A stretch of 14,516 nucleotides of DNA from Deltaproteobacteria bacterium (lineage in GTDB: Bacteria > Desulfobacterota > Dissulfuribacteria > Dissulfuribacterales > S140-46): the NCBI GenBank assembly GCA_015491585.1, contig WFVQ01000226.1, forward strand, positions 1 to 14,516, written 5' to 3'. The notes under the pieces are model-generated. The model had not been told where the DNA came from, made no database searches, and was given only the letters and a program-made list of their open reading frames with translations. The position numbers were made by a program, and so were the translations under genes. Of the stretch, positions 1 to 6,955 are shown piece after piece. The number at the start of each line of letters is the position of its first letter. Position 1 is the first letter of the stretch.

Positions 1-593
1 GTCCAAAGGTGGTTGGTTTCGACCTGGCGGGAGAGGAGCGGGCAGGGGAGCTCACCCGTTTCGAGAAGCAGCTCCTGCCCCTGCACAAGGCCTGTGTCAA
101 TGTCACGATTCACGCCGGGGAAATGGCTACTGAGCAGGAGATATGGGATGCTATCTACCTGCTTCATGCCCGCAGGCTTGGCCACGGCCTGCGGCTCGTA
201 GAGAACGGGCGGATGATGGATTTCGTGAGGGACCATAATATCACTGTGGAGATGTGTCCGTCATCCAACCGCCAGACCAATGGGTTCAAAGACTTTCTCC
301 AGAACGGCGCCGATGAAGAGGGCAATACATATCCCCTGGCAAAGTATCTCTCCCACGGAATAATGGTAACGGTGAATACGGACAACCGTTTCATCTCGGA
401 TACCACCCTTAGCCGCGAGTTCCTGATGGCGGCGCGGTTGACCAAGGGCGGATTGACCAAGGGGCAGGTTTTGAAACTGGTGAAGAATGGGTTCAAGGGG
501 GCTTTTCTGCCCAAGGACGAGAAGGATAAGCTATTGAAGGCCGTGGACAAGGAGATATTCGACATCCTACTCGACGATATGTTTCCTAAGTGA
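1..593 (+). CDS. Adenosine deaminase family protein, C-terminal part (5' end outside the window)
   Basis: This is a zinc-dependent deaminase of the adenosine/AMP deaminase superfamily; the first full codon is at position 3. Numbering the visible 196 residues from there, HAGE (37-40) supplies a zinc histidine and the catalytic glutamate, RLGHG (58-62) the second active-site histidine, EMCPSSN (83-89) is the usual beta-strand motif, and NTDN (125-128) holds the zinc aspartate. The residue after that aspartate is Asn, where classical ADAs have a second Asp; I recall the NTDNR form in some bacterial ADAs. The N-terminal half with the HxH zinc motif is missing, so whether the protein is a stand-alone ADA or is fused to a CARF domain (Cad1-like) cannot be seen. 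It leads the operon with the Nudix and CARF genes (32-base gap to the next start). The family is secure; the substrate (adenosine, ATP or other) is not. Confidence 0.93.
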   Translation, partial: PKVVGFDLAGEERAGELTRFEKQLLPLHKACVNVTIHAGEMATEQEIWDAIYLLHARRLGHGLRLVENGRMMDFVRDHNITVEMCPSSNRQTNGFKDFLQNGADEEGNTYPLAKYLSHGIMVTVNTDNRFISDTTLSREFLMAARLTKGGLTKGQVLKLVKNGFKGAFLPKDEKDKLLKAVDKEIFDILLDDMFPK

Positions 594-625
594 GGGCGAG
601 GCCCAGGCAAGGAAGGAGGTAAATT

Positions 626-1243
626 GTGGCTGAGGAGCAGGTCTTCTGCATATCGCGCTCGGCCCTTGAGAAGGCAGGCTTGCTGGTGCAGGGAGGGCTG
701 GTCACGGGCGACCTTGCCAGCCTTTTGAAACTGGAGCAGTCCTTCATTCCCAGGTGGCTCGCCGAGGAAGAGCCCGCCTGGAAGCAGCTCATCCCCTACC
801 AGCTCTTTGTATGCGAGGGACGCCTCATGGTCTTCCAAAGGGGCGGAGGGGTAGGAGAGCAGCGGCTTGCAGGCCGTCTGTCCGTTGGGATAGGCGGCCA
901 CATCAACAGCGACGATGCAGCAGGGGAACGGCTGAAAACAGAGGAGCTCTGGGAGGCGGCCCGCCGCGAGCGCCGCGAGGAGCTGGAGGTGAAGGGGGCG
1001 GTGAAGGAGGCCGTCGTTGGGCTGATAAACGATGATTCCGATGAGGTGGGGCGGGTTCACATCGGTCTGGTGCTTTTATGCCAGGTTGGAAGGGAGGGGG
1101 ATGTCCTGGTTCACGGAGAAGAGGACATCCACTTCAGGGGATGGTGGACCAGGGAGGAGATAACGAGACGGAGGGAGTGGTTCGAGAAGTGGTCGCTCCT
1201 TGCAGTGGAGCTAATGGAGAGTGGTTATGGCCAAGTTCGATAG
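626..1243 (+). CDS. Nudix hydrolase, COG4112-like (predicted MutT-family phosphoesterase)
   Basis: The protein has 205 residues and starts at GTG 626, chosen because AAGGAGGT lies at 613-620. Residues 55-165 look like a Nudix fold. GGHIN (90-94) opens the Nudix box and RERREEL (114-120) gives the REUxEE core with metal-binding glutamates 115, 118 and 119. The box is atypical: it carries an insertion between the glycines and the RE, and the usually hydrophobic U position is Arg116. An N-terminal extension of about 50 residues precedes the fold, as in the COG4112 group from memory. Nudix enzymes hydrolyse nucleoside diphosphates linked to another group, including ITP-like nucleotides. Lying between an adenosine deaminase and a CARF gene, and overlapping the latter by 17 bases, it is a candidate for processing the deaminated product; that role is inference. 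A housekeeping Nudix hydrolase is the alternative. Confidence 0.85.
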   Translation: MAEEQVFCISRSALEKAGLLVQGGLVTGDLASLLKLEQSFIPRWLAEEEPAWKQLIPYQLFVCEGRLMVFQRGGGVGEQRLAGRLSVGIGGHINSDDAAGERLKTEELWEAARRERREELEVKGAVKEAVVGLINDDSDEVGRVHIGLVLLCQVGREGDVLVHGEEDIHFRGWWTREEITRRREWFEKWSLLAVELMESGYGQVR

Positions 1244-2387
1244 AAAGATCCTGATTTGCACGGTTGGAACCAGTATCTTCTCTGCCTTCAAGCAGGAGGC
1301 CCCTCCACCCGATATGGGAGGGGCAGAGGAACAATGGCGTGCGGCCAAGGATGGTTATGACTCAAAACGGTGGCATGCCGTGGCCAAGGCCCTTCTCAGG
1401 GTGCCTCCTTCCCATCGCATGTGCGGGGCGGAGATAAACTCCATCGAGGAACTGCGAGCCAGGGACATAATGGAGATGGAGCAGCTCTTCTTCCTCGTCT
1501 CAGACACAGACGAGGGTAGAGCCGTGGGCGAGGTCCTTCGGCTATATTTCGAGGGCAGGGAGGACCTCGGCCTCAGGGGCGTTGAGTGCGTGGAGGTGAA
1601 GGAGCTCCAGGATGCCCGTCCCAGGGATTTCAGGACGAAGGGGCTTCGCAACCTGGTTCAGCGGATGGGCTCCATCATGCAAAGGATGGGTGGCCCTGAG
1701 CAGGTAGCTATCGATGCCACGGGAGGATATAAGGCTCAGATCGCTGTGGCCGTGATAATGGGACAGGTCCTGGACATACCGGTCTTTTACAAGCACGAGC
1801 GGTTCTCGGAGATAATCAACTTTCCACCCCTGCCCATATCCTTCGACTACGAGCTCATGGCCCGCTACGCCGATATATTTCATCGGCTTGAAAAGGGAGA
1901 GACGATAACCTCTTTGGAAGTAGGCGAACTCGATGAGAGAATGAAGATGTTTGTGGACGAAGTCGAGGCACTGGGCGAATATGCTTGGGAGCTTAATGCC
2001 CTGGGATTGATTTATCTCCTTGGATTCCAGGTAAAAAAGATAAGAGGACACCAGAAACCGGAATTTCAGGCGGAATCCGGACATCGTAAAGAGCCAACCT
2101 TCGGGAAGGGCCATCATCTGCCCTCGGGATTCAGGGAGTTCGTCGACAAGGTCTGGCGGGAAAACAAGTGGATTGCCACCATCCACTCCCTTCCATATTA
2201 TCACCAGCGATCCCTTAGGAAGACGGGGTTTCGGGTAGAGCGTCATGACGATGAGGAATGGCTGGTGGGATGTTACTTCAACGGCGATTTCGGCGGGAGG
2301 TTCCGCGTTGTCTTGCCAGAAGAGGTGAGCTCTTTTGATGTCCTAACAGCGGCAGCCAACTTGCTGAACGACAAGTATGCCTCATAA
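1227..2387 (+). CDS. CARF-domain protein (Csm6/APE2256-type sensor) with an unassigned C-terminal effector-like domain
   Basis: The protein has 386 residues. ATG 1227 is preferred over GTG 1221 because GGAGA at 1216-1220 is well placed only for the ATG. Residues 1-205 are a CARF domain: CTVGTSIF (11-18) after the first strand, LVSDTDEGRAVG (90-101), IDATGGYKAQIA (162-173), the family-typical ligand loop, and FPPLPISFD (199-207). CARF domains bind cyclic tetra- or hexa-adenylate made by type III CRISPR complexes. Residues about 206-270 are helical, possibly a winged-helix linker. Residues 271-386 are rich in His, Lys and Arg and show helix-helix-then-strands (GFRVERH at 334-340, GGRFRVVL at 356-363). 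They contain no Rx4-6H motif, which argues against a HEPN RNase; a RelE-like fold, as in the CARF-RelE protein Cami1, is my leading guess. A ring nuclease is another option. CARF is confident; the effector class is open. Confidence 0.85.
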   Translation: MAKFDRKILICTVGTSIFSAFKQEAPPPDMGGAEEQWRAAKDGYDSKRWHAVAKALLRVPPSHRMCGAEINSIEELRARDIMEMEQLFFLVSDTDEGRAVGEVLRLYFEGREDLGLRGVECVEVKELQDARPRDFRTKGLRNLVQRMGSIMQRMGGPEQVAIDATGGYKAQIAVAVIMGQVLDIPVFYKHERFSEIINFPPLPISFDYELMARYADIFHRLEKGETITSLEVGELDERMKMFVDEVEALGEYAWELNALGLIYLLGFQVKKIRGHQKPEFQAESGHRKEPTFGKGHHLPSGFREFVDKVWRENKWIATIHSLPYYHQRSLRKTGFRVERHDDEEWLVGCYFNGDFGGRFRVVLPEEVSSFDVLTAAANLLNDKYAS

Positions 2388-2446
2388 TGCATAAAACCAC
2401 TCTCTTCCTTCTCCCGCTGATGATAGTGGCGTACATATCAGCTTAG
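2387..2446 (+). CDS. Possible 19-residue hydrophobic mini-ORF after the CARF gene
   Basis: The CARF stop and this ATG share a base (TAATG), an arrangement suited to translational coupling. The peptide MHKTTLFLLPLMIVAYISA has one Lys followed by an unbroken hydrophobic stretch and ends at TAG. It resembles a signal peptide or tiny membrane peptide. No good ribosome binding site precedes it. It could be a real small peptide, the stump of a decayed gene, or chance. Confidence 0.25.
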   Translation: MHKTTLFLLPLMIVAYISA

Positions 2447-2464
2447 TGCGTCCGCTACCACTAT
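2423..2464. repeat. Inverted repeat ATAGTGG / CCACTAT
   Basis: Seven-base arms at 2423-2429 and 2458-2464 enclose 28 bases in the gap between the CARF gene and aroF. No T-run follows on the plus strand, so it is not a standard intrinsic terminator. The left arm lies inside the mini-ORF. It may be a weak RNA structure in the aroF leader or chance. Confidence 0.3.
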
Positions 2465-2571
2465 TCCCCAGGGAAAGCAGCCAGACATTTTCAAGGACAG
2501 CTACCGGAGTTGTTTACATGCGGCCTTTGGAGTATCTCTAAGGCAAGGAAAAACAGTTCAGAGGTGAAGAT

Positions 2572-3579
2572 ATGCTCATAGTCATGCGCCAAGACGCATC
2601 TGACGAGGACATAAACAGGGTCATCGCCGCTATAGAGGCAAAGGGCTGGGAGGCCAAGCCCATCCCAGGAGGCGAGAGGATAGCCATAGGGATCCTGCGC
2701 AATGAAGGGCCTGTCGATCCGGCACTCTTCCTGGACATGCCCGGCGTCAAGGAGGCTATCCCGGTCTCCAAACCCTACAAACTGGTCTCCAGGGAGATGA
2801 AGCCGGAAAAGACGGTGATATCTCTTGGCGACGGTGAGGTCAGAATAGGTGATGGGGGCCTCGCCATAATGGCTGGACCGTGTGCAGTGGAGTCGGAACA
2901 GCAGGCCCTGGAGACCGCCTGGGCGGTCAAGGAGGCGGGGGCAAGACTCTTCAGGGCGGGAGCGTTCAAGCCCAGGACCAGCCCCTATTCGTTTCAAGGC
3001 CTCAGGCAGAAGGGACTCGAGATACTCGCGCGGGTCAGAGAAGAGACCGGCCTCTTCATCGTCACCGAGGCCACTGACCACGACGTCTGCGATCTCGTGG
3101 AGGAGTATGCTGACGTGATCCAGATCGGCACCAGGAACATGCAGAATTACAGGTTGTTACAGCGGGCAGGGCAGGCAAGGAAGCCTGTCCTGCTCAAGAG
3201 GGGGATGTGGGCCACGGTTGACGAGTTCCTCATGGCGGCCGAGTACATCATGGCCGGCGGCAACCACCAAGTTATGTTGTGTGAGCGGGGAATCAGGACA
3301 TTCACGAAGCACTCCCGCAACACCTTGGATCTCAACGCGATTCCATATATTCAGAGAGAGAGCCACCTGCCCATAGTCGTCGATCCCAGCCATGCGGCAG
3401 GGCGCCGGTACCAGGTTGCCCCGCTGGCCAAGGCGGCGGCAGTCATGGGAATTGACGGGCTCCTGATCGAGGTCCACATAGAGCCTGAGAAGGCATTTTC
3501 CGACGGGCCCCAGTCCCTAACACCAGCCCAGTTCAAGGAGCTTACCTCTGAGCTGGCATCAATGGGAATAGGCTTTTGA
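2572..3579 (+). CDS. aroF: 3-deoxy-7-phosphoheptulonate (DAHP) synthase, Thermotoga type with N-terminal regulatory domain
   Basis: The enzyme joins phosphoenolpyruvate and erythrose 4-phosphate in the first step of the shikimate pathway to aromatic amino acids, in the cytoplasm. The 335 residues match the length of the Thermotoga maritima enzyme (about 338). Residues 1-70 form the ferredoxin-like (ACT-like) regulatory domain, which in T. maritima carries aromatic amino-acid feedback inhibition. The barrel shows AGPCAVES (101-108, metal-binding Cys104), KPRTSPYSFQG (133-143, substrate loop), KRGM (209-212) and DPSHAAGRR (271-279, metal His274). The start ATG follows GAGGTGA at 2561-2567. It stands alone, 184 bases after the CARF gene and 62 before the tRNA, and has no aromatic-pathway neighbours here. 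Identification is very secure; the allosteric ligand is inferred. Confidence 0.97.
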   Translation: MLIVMRQDASDEDINRVIAAIEAKGWEAKPIPGGERIAIGILRNEGPVDPALFLDMPGVKEAIPVSKPYKLVSREMKPEKTVISLGDGEVRIGDGGLAIMAGPCAVESEQQALETAWAVKEAGARLFRAGAFKPRTSPYSFQGLRQKGLEILARVREETGLFIVTEATDHDVCDLVEEYADVIQIGTRNMQNYRLLQRAGQARKPVLLKRGMWATVDEFLMAAEYIMAGGNHQVMLCERGIRTFTKHSRNTLDLNAIPYIQRESHLPIVVDPSHAAGRRYQVAPLAKAAAVMGIDGLLIEVHIEPEKAFSDGPQSLTPAQFKELTSELASMGIGF

Positions 3580-3641
3580 GCCCCCACGCGCCTTGCAAAA
3601 ATTCGTGCCATATGTTAATGAATCTGAGCTTTCAAATAAGT

Positions 3642-3717
3642 GGCGGCGTAGCCAAGTGGCTAAGGCGACGGTCTGCAAAACCGTTATTCCCCGGTTCGAA
3701 TCCGGGCGCCGCCTCCA
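3642..3717 (+). tRNA. tRNA-Cys (GCA anticodon), CCA encoded
   Basis: A full cloverleaf can be drawn. The acceptor arm is GGCGGCG (3642-3648) with CGCCGCC (3707-3713). The anticodon stem is ACGGT/ACCGT with loop CTGCAAA at 3673-3679, giving anticodon GCA at 3675-3677. The T arm is CCCGG TTCGAAT CCGGG. Discriminator T at 3714 is the classical tRNA-Cys identity base, and CCA is encoded at 3715-3717. A strong intrinsic terminator follows 8 bases later. Confidence 0.97.
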
Positions 3718-3725
3718 GGATATCC

Positions 3726-3761
3726 AGGATTGCCGGCGCGTCTGGCAATCCTTTCTTTTTT
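3726..3761 (+). terminator. Rho-independent terminator after tRNA-Cys
   Basis: A perfect 9-bp stem, AGGATTGCC (3726-3734) with GGCAATCCT (3744-3752), has a 9-base loop and is followed by TTCTTTTTT. It ends the tRNA transcript, and perhaps an aroF-tRNA transcript, 38 bases before the trkA start. Confidence 0.93.
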
Positions 3762-3799
3762 CCGTCCCTTGCAGATGATTGCCGGGCAGAGAGGGTGAT

Positions 3800-5146
3800 A
3801 TGAGGAGCATAATCGTGGGCGCTGGTGCGGTTGGGAGGCACCTATGCGCGCAGCTCTCCATTGAGGGGCACGAGGTGGTCCTGGTGGACAAGGACCTGCA
3901 GCAGGTGCGGCGCGCCGAGCGCGATTTCAACATCATGGCCATCGAGGGCAACGGAGCATCTGCCAAGGTGCTCCAGGAGGCCCAGATCGAAAAGGCCGAT
4001 CTCTTCATCGCGGTCACCGACATAGACGAGGTGAATCTCATAGCCTGCATACTGGCCAAGGAGTTCGGGGTCACGCGAAAGATCGCAAGGGTCAGAAATG
4101 AAGAATATCTCTCCTCCTCTTCTCCCCTCAACGAGTACAGGCTGGGCATAGACCTGATAATCAACCCCGACCAGGTGATGACCAACGAGATCCTCAAGAT
4201 AAGCGAGATCTCCGAGGCATTCGAAGTGGTTGACCTGGCAAAAGGGGAGGCGGTGCTGGTAGGTTATGACATCAAGGAGGCCAATCCGGTATGCGGAATC
4301 AGCCTGGCCGACCTGAAGGAGTTGAAGGGGTTGTACGACTTCGTGGTGGTGGCCATAGTCCGGGACGGACAGACTGTCATCCCCAGGGGCGGAGACCAGA
4401 TCCTTCCTGGAGACAAGCTCTATATCGTTGTTAGGCGCAAGGACATGGCGGCAGTGGAAGAGTTGTTGAGCCTCAGGAGCAAGGCGCCGCGGAAGGTCTT
4501 CATCATAGGGGGAGGTGACGTGGGTCTAAGGGTCGCCAGGGCCCTGGAGTCACAGAAGGTCGAGGTCTACATGGTCGAGGCCGATGCCAGGAGATGCGAG
4601 CTGCTGGCGGACAGCCTTCAACACTCGGTGGTCCTGAATTTCGATGGCCTCGATGCACATGATCTCATATCGGAAGGTATAGATACCGCCGATCTGGTCA
4701 TAGCGGTCACCGAGAGCGATACGACCAATATCCTCTCAAGCCTTTTGGCAAAGCACCACGGCGCAAAGAAATCCATCATCAGGATCAGCAGGCCCGACTT
4801 CATTCCCCTGCTCGGAAAGCTTGGTATCGACGTCGCCCTTAGTGCAAGGCTCGTGGCAGCAAACATGATCCTCAAGTTCATCCGCAGGGGAGCCATCACC
4901 TCCGCAGCCTCTCTGCTGGGAAGCGACGCCGAGGTGGTGGAGTTCATAGTGAGAGAGAAATGGCCTCATGTCGGAAGGCAGCTACACTCAATCGAATTTC
5001 CTGAAGGGGTGAACATAGGCGCGGTGGCCAGACGGGGCGAAGTGATAATCCCTTCCGGGAACACGGTCCTCCAGGCCGCCGACAGGCTCATCATATTCGC
5101 CATAAAGGACTCCATTCCACTGCTCGAGAGGCTCATGACCCAATGA
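3800..5146 (+). CDS. trkA: Trk system potassium uptake regulatory protein TrkA
   Basis: This is the cytoplasmic NAD-binding regulator of a TrkH-type potassium channel, of 448 residues. It has two tandem RCK units, the normal full-length TrkA layout. The first Rossmann fold has GAGAVG (7-12) and an acidic end to strand 2 near Asp30; the second has GGGDVG (237-242) and Glu260. A TrkA-C domain follows each (about 138-225 and 375-448). ATG 3800 is chosen because GAGGGTGA at 3791-3798 precedes it; an in-frame TTG at 3779 lacks a binding site. The ATG of trkH overlaps its stop (ATGA), so the partners are translationally coupled. It begins a nine-gene run. The only sequence between it and the tRNA terminator is 38 bases, too short to show a clear promoter. 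Confidence 0.96.
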   Translation: MRSIIVGAGAVGRHLCAQLSIEGHEVVLVDKDLQQVRRAERDFNIMAIEGNGASAKVLQEAQIEKADLFIAVTDIDEVNLIACILAKEFGVTRKIARVRNEEYLSSSSPLNEYRLGIDLIINPDQVMTNEILKISEISEAFEVVDLAKGEAVLVGYDIKEANPVCGISLADLKELKGLYDFVVVAIVRDGQTVIPRGGDQILPGDKLYIVVRRKDMAAVEELLSLRSKAPRKVFIIGGGDVGLRVARALESQKVEVYMVEADARRCELLADSLQHSVVLNFDGLDAHDLISEGIDTADLVIAVTESDTTNILSSLLAKHHGAKKSIIRISRPDFIPLLGKLGIDVALSARLVAANMILKFIRRGAITSAASLLGSDAEVVEFIVREKWPHVGRQLHSIEFPEGVNIGAVARRGEVIIPSGNTVLQAADRLIIFAIKDSIPLLERLMTQ

Positions 5147-6639
5147 AGATAGGGGGGATCACCACCATCCTTGGATGGCTCCTCATATTCCTGGCCCTGG
5201 CGCTTTTGACGCCCATAGGGGTCAGCCTCTACTATGGCGACGGCATGTGGAGGGTCTTCGTGGCAGTGGCGGCCATAACCTTCTGCTGCGGTGCAGGATT
5301 GGTGGCGCTGTTCAAGGGAGAGGATGACATCGGCCACAGGGAGGGATTTGCGGTAGTGGGCCTGGGATGGCTTGTGGCCGCTTTCTTCGGTGCCATGCCA
5401 TATTATTTGTCGGAGGCTATCCCCAGCTTCATAGATGCCTACTTCGAGGCCATGTCCGGCTTCACCACCACCGGCTCCACAATATTGGAGAGGGTTGAGG
5501 CGCTGGGCCCCAGCCTGTTGTTCTGGAGGGCCCTGACCCATTGGCTCGGAGGCATGGGGATCATCGTGCTCTCCCTCGCAATACTCCCCATATTAGGCGT
5601 AGGGGGCATGCAGCTTTTCCAGGCGGAGATGCCGGGGCCCACAAAGGACAGGCTGGCGCCCAGGATCCAGGATACCGCTAGGATCCTGTGGGGTGTGTAC
5701 ACCCTGTTTACCCTTATCGAAACCCTTCTGCTCATGCTCGGAGGGATGTCGTTCTACGACGCCATATGCCACTCTTTCGCGACCCTGGCCACAGGCGGCT
5801 TTTCCACAAAGACCGCCAGTGTGGGAGGCTTTGCCAGCGCCTACATAGACTACGTGATAGTGATCTTCATGTTCCTGGCAGGCATGAACTTCACCCTGCA
5901 CTACAGGTTGCTGCAAGGCAAATGGCGACAGGTCTTCAGGAACGAGGAGCTAAGATTCTACATTATGATGGGCACAGGCGCAGCATGCTTGATACTCATC
6001 TTCAATTATATCTATGGGACATACGATGATATCGTGCAAAATCTACGCTACACCTTGTTTCAGGTGTGGTCCATCGTAACCACCACAGGTTTTGGTACCG
6101 CAGACTTCGACCAATGGCATCCTGCGGCGCGCATCATCCTTGTGTCGCTCATGTTCATCGGCGGCATGGCAGGCTCCACAGGAGGTGGAATTAAACACGT
6201 CCGGCTGCTGATCTTCTTCAAATATGCCAAGATACAGGTGCAGAAGCTGATCCATCCCAAGTCCGTGAACACGATGAAGCTGGATGGGCACAGGGTGCCT
6301 GACGATGTGATCCAATCCATCCTGGGCTACCTCTCCCTCTACATAGTGGTGGCCGCCGTCGCCACCCTTGTGGTCACCGGCCAGGGGGTAGACATAGTGA
6401 CGGGTTTTACAGCCGTCATAGCCACTTTGAACAACATAGGGCCAGGGCTGGCTGGCGTGGGGCCGGTACAGAACTATGCCGACATTCCGGCGCTGTCCAA
6501 GGTGGTGTTGACCCTCTGCATGGTGGCTGGAAGGCTGGAACTGTATACCCTTGCGGTCCTGCTGGTCCCGGCCTTCTGGAAGAACAGCCACCCGCCGCGT
6601 CTCCGATTCGTGCGCGGACACGCAGCCAAGAGGAGGTGA
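5143..6639 (+). CDS. trkH: TrkH/KtrB-family potassium transporter, pore subunit
   Basis: This is the integral membrane potassium channel subunit that pairs with TrkA; 498 residues. Four pore-loop/selectivity-filter segments of the superfamily are visible: TTTGST (108-113), ATGGFST (216-222), TTTGFGT (313-319) and NNIGPGL (430-436), with filter glycines at about 111, 218/219, 316 and 433. The glycine-rich gating segment GGMAGSTGGG lies at 340-349 and is followed by a basic stretch. About ten hydrophobic segments run from residue 5 to 478, and the tail is basic. The first filter has Gly111 rather than Ser, consistent with potassium selectivity by family rules. It overlaps trkA by 4 bases and is followed 4 bases later by the UPF0045 gene, whose ribosome binding site contains this stop. 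Confidence 0.96.
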   Translation: MKIGGITTILGWLLIFLALALLTPIGVSLYYGDGMWRVFVAVAAITFCCGAGLVALFKGEDDIGHREGFAVVGLGWLVAAFFGAMPYYLSEAIPSFIDAYFEAMSGFTTTGSTILERVEALGPSLLFWRALTHWLGGMGIIVLSLAILPILGVGGMQLFQAEMPGPTKDRLAPRIQDTARILWGVYTLFTLIETLLLMLGGMSFYDAICHSFATLATGGFSTKTASVGGFASAYIDYVIVIFMFLAGMNFTLHYRLLQGKWRQVFRNEELRFYIMMGTGAACLILIFNYIYGTYDDIVQNLRYTLFQVWSIVTTTGFGTADFDQWHPAARIILVSLMFIGGMAGSTGGGIKHVRLLIFFKYAKIQVQKLIHPKSVNTMKLDGHRVPDDVIQSILGYLSLYIVVAAVATLVVTGQGVDIVTGFTAVIATLNNIGPGLAGVGPVQNYADIPALSKVVLTLCMVAGRLELYTLAVLLVPAFWKNSHPPRLRFVRGHAAKRR

Positions 6640-6643
6640 TCTA

Positions 6644-6955
6644 ATGGCATTGATGGAGATAAGCGTCGTGCCTGTGGGCACCGGCAACACGAGTGTGAGC
6701 CGGTACGTGGCCAAGATATACGACGAACTCCTCAAAAGAAAGGCGAGATTTTCACTCAACGACATGGGCACCGTGGTAGAGGGTGAGGCCGCAGAGCTCC
6801 TGGCACTTGCCGCAGAGCTCCACCAGTTGCCATTTCTCATGGGCGCCGATAGGGTCTATACAGTCATAAAGCTCGACGACAGGCGGGACAAGGCAAGCGG
6901 AATAGGCAAGAAAGTGGCCTCGGTTGAATCAAAATCTCTGGAGAAAGGGGCATGA
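6644..6955 (+). CDS. UPF0045 / MTH1187-family thiamine-binding-like protein
   Basis: A 103-residue cytoplasmic protein of the MTH1187/YkoF-like (DUF77, UPF0045) family. The start is fixed by a consensus AGGAGGTGAT at 6631-6640, seven bases before the ATG counting from AGGAGG. Family marks are the opening strand with VVPVGTGNTSVSRYVA (8-23) and the ferredoxin-like alternation of strands and helices, ending with KLDDRRDK (76-83). Members form oligomers; YkoF binds hydroxymethylpyrimidine/thiamine, while for most UPF0045 proteins the ligand is unproven. Its stop overlaps the ATG of the small CXXC protein, and the three-gene block with the polyferredoxin suggests a common, probably redox-related, task. 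The family is secure, the function is not. Confidence 0.92.
   Translation: MALMEISVVPVGTGNTSVSRYVAKIYDELLKRKARFSLNDMGTVVEGEAAELLALAAELHQLPFLMGADRVYTVIKLDDRRDKASGIGKKVASVESKSLEKGA

Noticed and set aside
164..1060. Long minus-strand open frame (298 codons) opposite the deaminase and Nudix genes
   Set aside because: It lies antisense to two genes with clear family motifs, its peptide is proline/serine/leucine rich without a recognisable fold, and it has no supported start; it is a shadow of G+C-rich coding DNA.
1542..2246. Minus-strand open frame (234 codons) opposite the CARF gene
   Set aside because: Antisense to conserved CARF motifs, with no ribosome binding site or known domain; considered a shadow frame.
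2388..2571. Possible CRISPR repeats or an aroF promoter in the gap
   Set aside because: No repeated units are present. TTGTTT (2510-2515) and TATCTC (2533-2538) have 17-base spacing but only three consensus matches each, too weak to call a promoter.
3593..3619. Possible tRNA-Cys promoter, TTGCAA with GTTAAT
   Set aside because: The position is plausible, 23 bases before the tRNA, but the spacer is 15 bases and the -10 match is partial; the tRNA could also be read from aroF.
3779..3799. Upstream TTG start for trkA
   Set aside because: There is no ribosome binding site before it, while ATG 3800 has one and begins directly at the Rossmann strand typical of TrkA.
6043..6840. Minus-strand open frame (265 codons) spanning the end of trkH and the UPF0045 gene
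   Set aside because: It crosses the boundary of two well-supported genes on the other strand and has no protein-family signal.
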